Source of the DNA: an uncultured Sutterella sp.
Lineage (GTDB): Bacteria > Pseudomonadota > Gammaproteobacteria > Burkholderiales > Burkholderiaceae_F
Assembly (NCBI GenBank): GCA_902463725.1
Contig: CABQGK010000016.1
Coordinates: 1 to 41,346 of the forward strand
Direction: 5' to 3'
DNA: 41,346 nucleotides
Shown here: positions 16,946-24,689 of the stretch, piece by piece
How positions within the stretch are numbered: the first letter of the stretch is position 1
How the letters are laid out: each line of letters begins with the position of its first letter
Notes under the pieces: model-generated
The model's input: the letters and a program-made list of their open reading frames with translations, nothing else
What the model was told of the DNA's origin: nothing
Database searches by the model: none
Program-made: the position numbers and the translations under genes

Positions 16946-18734
16946 CGGATACCTCCTCATATCGGGGAAATCTCACGTCAACATGTAAGCTTCGGCTTGA
17001 TGTAAGAGAAAAACAGATCTCTGCCCGATGAGCGATGGCCAGATCTTTGATAATCGAAAGTCCCAGCCCCAGCCCTTCTGGCTTCGTTGAATCGCCCGTC
17101 GTCACGATGTTTTCGAATTCAGTTTGCGAAAGTGCTCGGCCATTATCCTCTACCGAGACGCCGGTTGTTCTCTCATCGGCAAACACACACACCGCGATCA
17201 ATGGCTCTGCAACATCACTGAGCGCTTGAGCAGAGTTACGTAGCAAATTGCCCACAATGAGTTCTATCTCCAAGGGATCGCCCTGTACCGTGGTGAGTAC
17301 AGGATCACATTGCGTCACCGTAATCGGTGTAGAGCCAATACTCGTTAAGCGAAATTGCCGAATTGCTTCTGCAACAGCATCAGACAGTCGTAATACCTTG
17401 TTTCTAGAGGATTGACTTTTGACGTACTCGCGCACTTTGTTGACAATAGAGCTAGCTCGCATCGTTTGTTCATCGATCCCATCGAGTCCCTCGTAGACCT
17501 GCTGAACTTGCACTGCCGGTAGCGATTTCATCAGTTTACGAATGCCATACGCATAGCAGTTCACGGCATTCAGTGGTTGGCGCAACTCATGCGCAAACAG
17601 ACTAGCCATTTGACCAATGGTTTGGACGCGCCGCAGTTTATCTAGACGCTCGTGTGTTCTATTGGTGTCCTCTCGCAGAGCGTGTTGCTCTGCCAAGGCT
17701 ATCTCGAGCTCTTTCGTTCGACGTTGCACCAGTTTTCTGAGCACCATCATGTTGGCAATCGTCAATCCTAGGAGTATGAAAACGCCCGCAAACCAATACC
17801 AGTATCGTTTAATGAACTGCTGCCAAGAGGTCTCACGCACACTAGCCCATGCATCATTGTTAAGCCTTGCTAACGCCTTGTCTAGCGCGTTAAAACTTGT
17901 CGGCAAAGCCCATCGTGCGGCGCTAGAACGATATTCAGTCAGGTAGGCAGAAATTCTGTTAAATGCCTCGACCGATAGCGAGGGCATCGCCACGAGCGTA
18001 AATCCTTGAAAGAGCTGAGTGGAGTGTAGACAAGGTAGCGACTGATCTTGCTGCGCAGAGATGACCATTAAGCCAAGAGGAATGTCATGCTGAGCTGCAT
18101 ACTCCTCCAGTGCACAAACGGGCAGAATCAATACGTCAGACTCATCTTTAGCAAGCGCACTGAGACCACCACCAATATCTGTAGGGCTGACAGCATCAAA
18201 GAGGCGCTGACTTCTTCGTTGAACCGTATCCTGTAGGCTCGTGATCGTTGTTTGCGAGAAATTACCTGCTGCACTGACACGCAAGTCAATCCAGTTCTCT
18301 ATACGTGCCTTTTCCGCTTTGTTTAGGGTCGTGAGAAAGAGAGCGCCATCACTGCGATTGGGATTAGCACTAGGGGGCGAGACGGCAACCACAATACTTT
18401 GCGTGCCGCTAAGAAGGGATTGACGATAGAGTGTGCTCGACGCCAAAAAAAGATCGTACTTATTTCGTTTGACATCTGTAAGTAAGGTTTCTGCAGCAAC
18501 ACGGGACACCTCCACACGATAAGTTGGACTGAGATGTTCTATCAACGCAGCAAGACTTACCGAAATGAAGGCAGATTGACGAGCGTCGTCAAGTTCGGAC
18601 GAGATTCCAAGGCGAATGATCTCTTTAGGAATGTTTGCTGCAGCAAAGCACGGGATGACGCAGGCGCATACACTAAACAACGCCAAAAGCGTCATGAGTC
18701 GGACTTCTCGGCAGCTATCAAGAAATCTTTTCAT
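16938..18734 (-). CDS. Sensor histidine kinase with periplasmic PhnD-like domain (TtrS-like)
   Basis: A 598-aa membrane kinase. N-terminal signal sequence about 11-32; PhnD-like periplasmic domain about 38-290 (DLFLASSTLYRQ, SDVLILPVCALEEY); membrane helix about 311-332; HisKA with H382 in LFAHELRQPLNAV; HATPase with N box NLLRNSAQAL (about 496-505), EDNG and GLGLGLSI. It is preceded by a flavoprotein gene with which it overlaps by 17 bases, and it overlaps the response regulator by 8 bases, so all three are tightly coupled. Having the sensor in the same operon as the reductases implies autoregulation by the acceptor. Confidence 0.91.
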   Translation of the reverse strand: MKRFLDSCREVRLMTLLALFSVCACVIPCFAAANIPKEIIRLGISSELDDARQSAFISVSLAALIEHLSPTYRVEVSRVAAETLLTDVKRNKYDLFLASSTLYRQSLLSGTQSIVVAVSPPSANPNRSDGALFLTTLNKAEKARIENWIDLRVSAAGNFSQTTITSLQDTVQRRSQRLFDAVSPTDIGGGLSALAKDESDVLILPVCALEEYAAQHDIPLGLMVISAQQDQSLPCLHSTQLFQGFTLVAMPSLSVEAFNRISAYLTEYRSSAARWALPTSFNALDKALARLNNDAWASVRETSWQQFIKRYWYWFAGVFILLGLTIANMMVLRKLVQRRTKELEIALAEQHALREDTNRTHERLDKLRRVQTIGQMASLFAHELRQPLNAVNCYAYGIRKLMKSLPAVQVQQVYEGLDGIDEQTMRASSIVNKVREYVKSQSSRNKVLRLSDAVAEAIRQFRLTSIGSTPITVTQCDPVLTTVQGDPLEIELIVGNLLRNSAQALSDVAEPLIAVCVFADERTTGVSVEDNGRALSQTEFENIVTTGDSTKPEGLGLGLSIIKDLAIAHRAEICFSLTSSRSLHVDVRFPRYEEVSDA

Positions 18735-20193
18735 CTGACGCCCTCTGTGCTGTAAGGTAGAGGATGCAGGCTCGTGCGAGCGCCTGGGCTTTAGCTAGAG
18801 CCGTACCCATAATGAAGGAAGCGCCATGAAAGCCCCCAATGACCTCACCAATGGCAAACAACCCATTGATAGCAGTGTCGTCCGTCCGCTGAACTCGAGT
18901 ATGTGCGTCAACACTGAGTCCACAATAGGTACCTAACATACAGACTGAGGCAGGCATGACGTAAAAGGGAGCCTCAGAAATTGCTAAGAGTGCTCCGTTA
19001 TTAACCGATAGAGGACCTCGTGGCAGATGTTCGCCTGTGAGGCTAGCGTTATAAGCTCGTATGGTGCGCTGTAGCTCGACGGGATCAAGACCTGCAGCTT
19101 GAGCGGCTTGCGCTAAGCTATTTCCAGCAAACACATAGTCGGGCACAATCCCGTGATCAATCGATGCCCAAAGATGATGGTCGAGCGTCTGCTCCAATGC
19201 CAATCGGCGAATCCTTTCGTCAAAGACCACATAACTTTTCCCGCCAGGTTGCTCTAGAACCACACGAGCAACTTGCTTATAGGGGAGGGACTCATCGACA
19301 AAACGCTTAGCCTGCTGATTCACCACAACTGCGCCGTAATACGGCAACAGACTCATATCTTCTATGGTGGATGGTTCTTTAATAAACGCGTAGGAGCCTT
19401 CCAAATAGGCCATATCACGCAAACCAGCACCAAGCTCTAATGCCATCAGCAACCCATCACCCCGTGCACCCTGCGCAGCGATGCTAGTGACGTACTTCAT
19501 TCTAGGTGCGAATTTGGACAGCAACTCTGGATTGCGCCCAAAGCCCCCTGTAGCGAGGATGACGCCGAGCCTAGAGCGAAACTCGACAGCGCCTCCAGCT
19601 CGGGAGGCTAAACAGCCGATCACACGATTTTGCTTTTGGTCAAAAAGAAGTCTTTCGGCTTTGGTGGCTACGCGGATTTCTCCACCCAGCTTTTGTGCTT
19701 TTTGTAGTAGTGCACCGATGAGCTCATGCATTCGAAAGGCATGCGCGCGTGGGAGTCCAGCACCTTTAGTAATCGCATAAGGGCGAACACCAAGATTGTT
19801 GATAACCCACTCATACTGTGGGCGGTTATGTTGAATAAAAGCAGCCACAACATCTGGGCGGTTTTTATGCTGGCCCACAGCAAAAATATCCTGGGTAAAT
19901 GCCTCATCAGTGTCGACGATATGATTCTGAGCCTGTAGCTGCGTGCCAGAAACAGCCCACAAGCCGCCACTGATAATACTGGTGCCTCCAACCATTGGCT
20001 CGCTCTCAAGGAGCAACACCCTTGAGAGTCCTCGCTCTAGCGCCAAGACCAAGGCGCTCAACCCTGCCACGCCACCACCAATAACAATCAAGTCGTAGGT
20101 ATTTTCAGCTTCCTGAGAGCGTGTCAGTGTTGGCATTGAACTCAGCACCGTAGCAGAAGCGGCAAGAACTATGCGTCTTCTGGATATTGGCAT
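18718..20193 (-). CDS. Tat-exported FAD reductase, second of a tandem pair
   Basis: A 491-aa flavoprotein. The ATG at 20193 follows GGGAGGGGAG and begins a twin-arginine signal, SRRRIVLAAS. FAD binding: LIVIGGGVAGLSALVLA (about 35-51) and GGTSIISGG. It is closely related to the next gene upstream: both have RFVDES(L/I)(P/S)YK in place of the fumarate-reductase arginine segment, GTYCG in place of HHTMGG, and HGAS(F/Y)(I/M)xGTA in place of HGxNRLGGN. The pair thus defines a subfamily with a different substrate pocket. A terminator-like hairpin separates it from its sister gene. Its 3' end overlaps the sensor kinase. Confidence 0.87.
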   Translation of the reverse strand: MPISRRRIVLAASATVLSSMPTLTRSQEAENTYDLIVIGGGVAGLSALVLALERGLSRVLLLESEPMVGGTSIISGGLWAVSGTQLQAQNHIVDTDEAFTQDIFAVGQHKNRPDVVAAFIQHNRPQYEWVINNLGVRPYAITKGAGLPRAHAFRMHELIGALLQKAQKLGGEIRVATKAERLLFDQKQNRVIGCLASRAGGAVEFRSRLGVILATGGFGRNPELLSKFAPRMKYVTSIAAQGARGDGLLMALELGAGLRDMAYLEGSYAFIKEPSTIEDMSLLPYYGAVVVNQQAKRFVDESLPYKQVARVVLEQPGGKSYVVFDERIRRLALEQTLDHHLWASIDHGIVPDYVFAGNSLAQAAQAAGLDPVELQRTIRAYNASLTGEHLPRGPLSVNNGALLAISEAPFYVMPASVCMLGTYCGLSVDAHTRVQRTDDTAINGLFAIGEVIGGFHGASFIMGTALAKAQALARACILYLTAQRASDEKIS

Positions 20194-20215
20194 CTCCCCT
20201 CCCAAGCCTTCAGAA

Positions 20216-20249
20216 AATTGGGCTGCTTTATCAACAAAGCAACCCAATT
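20216..20249 (-). terminator. Terminator-like hairpin between the two sister flavoprotein genes
   Basis: On the minus strand, AATTGGG-T-TGCTTT pairs with AAAGCA-G-CCCAATT and is followed by TTCTG. The T run is short, so partial termination (attenuation) is likely. The first flavoprotein would then be made in excess over the second flavoprotein, kinase and regulator. Confidence 0.6.
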
Positions 20250-20265
20250 CTAAAGTGAAATACGG

Positions 20266-21750
20266 CTACTTAACCGCTGCTAGCGTCCTGACGGCAATTC
20301 GCCCAAAACACATAGCTTTCGAAAAAGCCGTACCCGTCATGTACGAGGCTCCATGGACACCACCGGTCATTTCGCCTGCTGCATAAAGGTGCGGAATTTT
20401 TTCACCGAAGACATCAAGCACTTCAGCTGACGGCGTGATACGAATGCCGCAATATGTACCGATCATAGCACCCACTGCAGGATAGATGAAAAATGGGCCC
20501 TTCTCAATCTTCACGAGCTGTCCTTTCCCAGAAGCCAGTCCTTTACGGCCAAACTCTGTGTCCTGGCCTGTTTCCACCGCCATGTTGTAGCGAGCAACCG
20601 TTTCAGCGACCGTCTTAGGATCTAGCCCAGCCTTCTGAGCAGCTTCCTCTATGGTATTGCCCATGAAAACATAAGGCGGTACCTTACCTTCATCAATCGG
20701 CTTCCAAAGGATGCCGTCTTGCATCGGGTCAAGTTCCATCGCCTTACGGCGGATCGCATCATCAAAGACCATCCAGGATTTCCCTTCTGGTTGAGCGAAT
20801 GCAATATCTGCCTGCGTTTTGTAAGAGATGGATTCATCGACGAAACGGTGACCGAGCTTATTGATCAGAATAGCTCCTTTGAACTGAGTGAGCGCCATAT
20901 CTTTAATGGTTGATGGCTGCAGTTTGAAACCGTAAGAGGCTTTAATGTAATTCGTATCGATCATGTCCGCGCCATACGCCTGTGCCATTAAGATGCCGTC
21001 GCCCTGTGTACCTAGCCCAGCAATAACAGCCGCCTTCTCAAGGAGCGGAGCATATTTTTTGAGCATTTGTGGATTGCGCGAAAATCCTCCCGAAGCAAGG
21101 ACGACACCTTTTGTAGCACGCACAAAAGTGGTCTTTCCTCGGCGTGTGACTCGAACACCCGCAATACACAGAGCCGCTTCGTCCCAAATCAGGCGCTCCA
21201 CTTTGGCCTGCGTAACAACCTTAATTCCATGGGACGTTGCATATTTCTTGTAGCCTTGGATGACTTCTGCTGGCTTGAACGTATGGGCACGCGGCACGCT
21301 CATACCACCTGAGAGTGTGACGGAAATCGGTTTGATACCTAAAGTCTTCGTCACCCACTCATAGAGGCTCTTGGACTCCTTGACATACGCACGCACGACC
21401 TCAGGGTCATTTTGATTTTTACCCGTCGTCATCATGTCGTTGAAGAAAATTTCTTCGCTATCTTGGATGCCACGTTTTTGCTGCTCTTCTGTGCCACCGA
21501 CTGCCCACTGACCGCCACAAATAACCGACGAACCACCTTCGACGGACTCCTTCTCAAAAACGATGGCGCTGAGTTTTTGATTCACCGCTTCGGTCGCGGC
21601 CGCTAACCCTGCCCCGCCGGCACCCACGATCACCACATCGTAAGTTTCATCCCACTTTTGCGGCATTTTGGTCGGTGTCGCTAGCGTCGGCATGGATGCC
21701 ACCGTGGCTACAGAGGCGAGAGATAGATTCAAAAAGGTACGTCTTTGCAT
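20266..21750 (-). CDS. Exported FAD reductase, first of a tandem pair
   Basis: A 494-aa flavoprotein at the head of the operon flavoprotein-flavoprotein-kinase-regulator. The N-terminus QRRTFLNLS is a twin-arginine-like signal ending near TLATPT. FAD motifs: VVIVGAGGAGLAAATEA (about 38-54), GGSSVICGG, and the C-terminal HLYAAGEMTGGVHGASYMTGTAF. Active-site segments are RFVDESISYKT, GTYCG and HGASYMTGTA, shared with its downstream sister and unlike fumarate reductase. AAAGGATG lies before the start. The acceptor is not predictable by eye. As first gene before a hairpin it is probably the most abundant product. Confidence 0.88.
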   Translation of the reverse strand: MQRRTFLNLSLASVATVASMPTLATPTKMPQKWDETYDVVIVGAGGAGLAAATEAVNQKLSAIVFEKESVEGGSSVICGGQWAVGGTEEQQKRGIQDSEEIFFNDMMTTGKNQNDPEVVRAYVKESKSLYEWVTKTLGIKPISVTLSGGMSVPRAHTFKPAEVIQGYKKYATSHGIKVVTQAKVERLIWDEAALCIAGVRVTRRGKTTFVRATKGVVLASGGFSRNPQMLKKYAPLLEKAAVIAGLGTQGDGILMAQAYGADMIDTNYIKASYGFKLQPSTIKDMALTQFKGAILINKLGHRFVDESISYKTQADIAFAQPEGKSWMVFDDAIRRKAMELDPMQDGILWKPIDEGKVPPYVFMGNTIEEAAQKAGLDPKTVAETVARYNMAVETGQDTEFGRKGLASGKGQLVKIEKGPFFIYPAVGAMIGTYCGIRITPSAEVLDVFGEKIPHLYAAGEMTGGVHGASYMTGTAFSKAMCFGRIAVRTLAAVK

Positions 21751-21771
21751 AACTTCATCCTTTCAAATAGC

Positions 21772-21791
21772 AAGATGTGTCGGCACATCTT
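21772..21791 (-). promoter_or_regulatory. Perfect inverted repeat in the leader of the reductase operon
   Basis: AAGATGTG-TCGG-CACATCTT lies about 22 bases upstream of the flavoprotein start codon on the minus strand. It may be an mRNA leader hairpin or an operator. The rest of the 21751-21993 gap must contain two divergent promoters; a CTACCTAGGTAG palindrome also lies at about 21819-21830. Confidence 0.5.
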
Positions 21792-21993
21792 CCGCTAGAG
21801 CTATGTTCTAATTCCCACTACCTAGGTAGAAAGAACATTTATCAAAGTACTGCAAATTCACTTCGAGAACCCGCGCCTACCATACTCCGCCCACGAAGAA
21901 CTGTCGCACAATGTACCCAGCACCATTCAGCGTCCATTATCTGGACGGTATACTTTTTCACGACGATAGTCAGCTATTTCTCTGGAGTCTGCT

Positions 21994-23583
21994 ATGAATG
22001 ATGCCCGTAGAGCACTGCTTACGGCGCTGGGAATAGGAACAACGCTTGGTCTATTACCCGCCTCAAGCGCTTGGGCTTACCAGATGCCCGCGAACGCCAA
22101 CACCAGTAGCAATCTCGCTGAGAAGACTGTTATCCAAGCCGAGACGCAACAAGCCTATGCGCCCACCTACGACGTGGTTGTGGTGGGAGCTGGCGGCGCC
22201 GGGCTCGCTGCTGCGGCAAGCGCTGCGGCAGCGGGGCTCTCCGTGATCGTGCTCGAAAAAATGCCCAACGTGGGCGGCAATACACTTCGCGCAGGCGGCT
22301 ACTTCAACGCTGTCGCCGCTAGCAAAACTGGCGCTCGTGCCGATAGCGAAGCGCTCTTTCTCGCGCAGACACTCAAGTCTGGCGGAGGGCGCAACGATGA
22401 GCAAGTGGTTCGTGCGCTCGTTGCTAACGCAACGCCCACACTTAACTGGCTCACCTCACTTGGGATGCGCTTTAACCCAGAGCCCATGGAAGTTTGGGGG
22501 AGCGAATGGCCGAGAAGCCACCGCCCCACAGAGCCGCGTGGTCAAGGCTACATTCGCGTACTCACCACGGCGCTACTACGCGCAGGCGGCATCATTGAAA
22601 CCGAGGCCCGAGCCACAAAGCTCCTTCAAAACCCAAGCGGCCGCGTCATTGGGGTGCGCTACATTTCAACTCGTAAAGCGCGCCCTAACCGCCGCCCAGA
22701 TCCCGCCACCAATGACAATGTCGCTACCGACGCCATCACGGCTCCCACCGAGAGTGAAACGGTCTACGCGCGAAAAGCAGTGGTGCTTGCCGCAGGGGGT
22801 TTTGCTGCGAGTGGTGCGATGATGCGCCGCTGGGCGGCTCCGTGGGCAGAGCTCGCTACCGACAATAACCCAGGTAACACAGGCGATATGCTTCTTGCCG
22901 CCGAGGAGATCGGCGCTAAGCTCATCAACCTTGAGCTAGTGCAGGTGGTTCCTGGTGCGCCGGGCGCCACCGCTGTGCGGCTCGATACGGATATTTCGCG
23001 CTCGATCCTACTCAATAGTCTGGGTGAGCGCTTTGTCGAAGAAGATGCGCCACGCAACGTGCTGGCAGCCGCCATCGTGCGCGAAAGTAAGCGCGGCCCC
23101 ATCTTTTCAGTGACCGTTCAGAGTACCGTCGATCGGCTCGACGTTGTCTCGCAACGCGATATCTACCGAGGGCTTGAAACGGGCGCCGCATGGCGCGCTG
23201 AGAGCGTCGCAGAGCTCGCACGTCTTCTGCACGTGCGAGAAAGCACGTTGGTGCAAACATTGACCAGCTACGCTCAAGAGGTGTCGCTGCGCCAAGGTAA
23301 ATGCGCCCACCTCAGCTGTGTGCCACTTGACGCTGCGCCCTACTGGGCTGCCCCGATTACCATGACCGTACACAGTACGCTCGGCGGCGTTGCCATTAAC
23401 GCACATGGACAAGTCCTTAACACGCACGACACACCCATTGCCGGTCTCTACGCCGCAGGTGAAGTCACCGGCAGTGTGCATGGCGTCAACCGTCTGGGCG
23501 GCAATGGAATCGCCGACGCAATCACCTTCGGGCGAATTGTCGCGGCTGATATCTTGGCTCAGCTGGGCGCAACATCGCACTAA
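21994..23583 (+). CDS. Exported FAD reductase of the fumarate/urocanate-reductase-like group
   Basis: A 529-aa flavoprotein with a Tat-like signal (ARRALLTALG, hydrophobic core, ending near SAWAY). FAD motifs: VVVVGAGGAGLAAAASA (about 62-78) and GGNTLRAGGY. Of the fumarate-reductase catalytic set it keeps the arginine in RFVEEDAPRN, the histidine in VHSTLGG and the arginine in HGVNRLGGN, but QAHPT is replaced by QVVPG. It therefore probably reduces another alpha,beta-unsaturated carboxylate. An unusual polar stretch, about 228-256 (after STRKARP, rich in N/D/T), interrupts the usual fold and looks like a surface loop insertion. GGAG precedes the ATG. It is divergent from the operon at 20266-21750 and could share its regulator. 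Confidence 0.87.
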   Translation: MNDARRALLTALGIGTTLGLLPASSAWAYQMPANANTSSNLAEKTVIQAETQQAYAPTYDVVVVGAGGAGLAAAASAAAAGLSVIVLEKMPNVGGNTLRAGGYFNAVAASKTGARADSEALFLAQTLKSGGGRNDEQVVRALVANATPTLNWLTSLGMRFNPEPMEVWGSEWPRSHRPTEPRGQGYIRVLTTALLRAGGIIETEARATKLLQNPSGRVIGVRYISTRKARPNRRPDPATNDNVATDAITAPTESETVYARKAVVLAAGGFAASGAMMRRWAAPWAELATDNNPGNTGDMLLAAEEIGAKLINLELVQVVPGAPGATAVRLDTDISRSILLNSLGERFVEEDAPRNVLAAAIVRESKRGPIFSVTVQSTVDRLDVVSQRDIYRGLETGAAWRAESVAELARLLHVRESTLVQTLTSYAQEVSLRQGKCAHLSCVPLDAAPYWAAPITMTVHSTLGGVAINAHGQVLNTHDTPIAGLYAAGEVTGSVHGVNRLGGNGIADAITFGRIVAADILAQLGATSH

Positions 23584-23592
23584 GCGAGCGCC

Positions 23593-23615
23593 TAGCCACA
23601 AGGCTATTCCTCCTT
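23593..23615 (+). terminator. Weak hairpin after the flavoprotein gene
   Basis: TAGCC-ACAA-GGCTA followed by TTCCTCCTTT. The stem is short; possible terminator only. Confidence 0.3.
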
Positions 23616-23697
23616 TCCCGCAACGTCACCACGCTCGCTTGCGCCCGCGCTTTGCTTGCCCTCATCGTCCCAAATCACAGCAGCGACGCGCCTCGTT

Positions 23698-24108
23698 ATG
23701 GCCTCCTCTGTTGCCCAAAAGCAAAATTCCAAAGCCGACCTTATGGCACTTTTGTCAACGACTTCGCTGTCACGAGTCAATGCAAACCCAGGGGAATACG
23801 CTCAGGTCAACCGCGATGCTGGCACCGACCCCAGGATGGCCTCAGTAAACGACAACCTCACACTCAAGAGCGGAATCATCAAGGCCGCACAGACCTATTT
23901 CAAATATCAGGAAACGGGGATCAAAGGAAGCATCGGCAGAGCGTATTTCGGAGGGGCTTTCTACACATCACCCGACGCTTTTGTGAAAGACATGACGCAA
24001 AAGGCCGAACACAACCCAGAAATGGCGAATTTCCTGAGAGAGTCAGCCTCTGACACAAAGATGACTGATCAAGACTACTTTGAAAAACTTCAGAAATTTT
24101 ACAAATAA
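23698..24108 (+). CDS. Unrecognised small protein
   Basis: A 136-aa frame from the ATG at 23698 to TAA; a TTG at 23656 would add 14 residues. No ribosome site is evident. I do not recognise a family. It is polar, with no signal peptide or membrane helix. The central part (YAQVNRDAGTDPRMASVND) and the C-terminal part (YFGGAFYTSPDAFVKDMTQKAE, ending EKLQKFYK) look like normal folded-protein sequence. Base composition drops from the GC-rich upstream region to about even. It stands alone between a flavoprotein gene and an AT-rich stretch, so it may be a remnant of a transferred gene. Confidence 0.45.
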   Translation: MASSVAQKQNSKADLMALLSTTSLSRVNANPGEYAQVNRDAGTDPRMASVNDNLTLKSGIIKAAQTYFKYQETGIKGSIGRAYFGGAFYTSPDAFVKDMTQKAEHNPEMANFLRESASDTKMTDQDYFEKLQKFYK

Positions 24109-24149
24109 AGAAGCAAATTATGTACCACGATAGAGAAACACATAGCGTG
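24109..24149. other. Start of AT-rich gap between unrecognised genes
   Basis: The stretch 24109-24689 is visibly more AT-rich than its flanks. Besides the small minus-strand gene at 24150-24476 I see no promoter, RNA or repeat in it; 24477-24689 in particular appears empty. Confidence 0.4.
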
Positions 24150-24476
24150 TTACCACCACCAACGCGAAAATCCTACTCCCAAAAAACTCAAACCGCGTTT
24201 TCTTCTAGGATCAATGGGCGTTTCTTTGAAGGTGGTACCTGGAGGATAAGTCCAATTGCAAGTCCAGAGTCCCTTGTGTCTGAAAAGCCACTGATAGAGT
24301 CCCTTATCAGTAAAGTTGGTTTTTACACGCCGAAAACAGAGATCAAACGGCAATTTAATAAAATTCATCACGTAATAAAATGCACAAAATACACAGAATC
24401 TATAAAACCGAGCTCGATAAAGCACAACTTTATCAGGGTACTCTTCAACAAAGTAAGTTGTTCCAACAAAGTACAT
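24150..24476 (-). CDS. Small putative membrane protein, diverged paralogue of its neighbour
   Basis: A 108-aa frame from the ATG at 24476 (a TTG three codons earlier is possible). One hydrophobic segment, about 25-45 (YRFCVFCAFYYVMNFIKLPF), follows a basic LYRARF stretch. The pattern LYR-x3-YRF then hydrophobic segment, then QWLF-RHKGLWT, PPG and P-RR parallels the N-terminal part of the 366-aa protein encoded just upstream on the same strand (LYRLSVWRF, EWLGERPSWWT, GPDE, RP). That similarity is my main reason for preferring this strand over the overlapping plus-strand frame. It lacks the repeat-rich C-terminus. There is no Shine-Dalgarno sequence, and it may be a decayed copy. Confidence 0.42.
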   Translation of the reverse strand: MYFVGTTYFVEEYPDKVVLYRARFYRFCVFCAFYYVMNFIKLPFDLCFRRVKTNFTDKGLYQWLFRHKGLWTCNWTYPPGTTFKETPIDPRRKRGLSFLGVGFSRWWW

Positions 24477-24689
24477 AAAAATCAAATCAGTAGATCAAAT
24501 GATCTTAATATTGATCCTAAAAAATCGGCTTGCTAAAAACAAGATTTAATAAATTTAATCACATATTAGACCTGTTATTTCTGAAAGTCAATAAGCTTTA
24601 TCGTATCGAAAATATTTCGATTATTTCAGACCGACTTCCAATACCCTTAACGGGAATTCTCCCGCTAGAGCAGTGCTCGAGCTCGAGTG

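Noticed and set aside
24120..24536. Plus-strand frame of 138 codons
   Set aside because: Overlaps the minus-strand frame that resembles the neighbouring membrane protein. The plus product has no recognisable features and no ribosome site. Kept as an alternative only.
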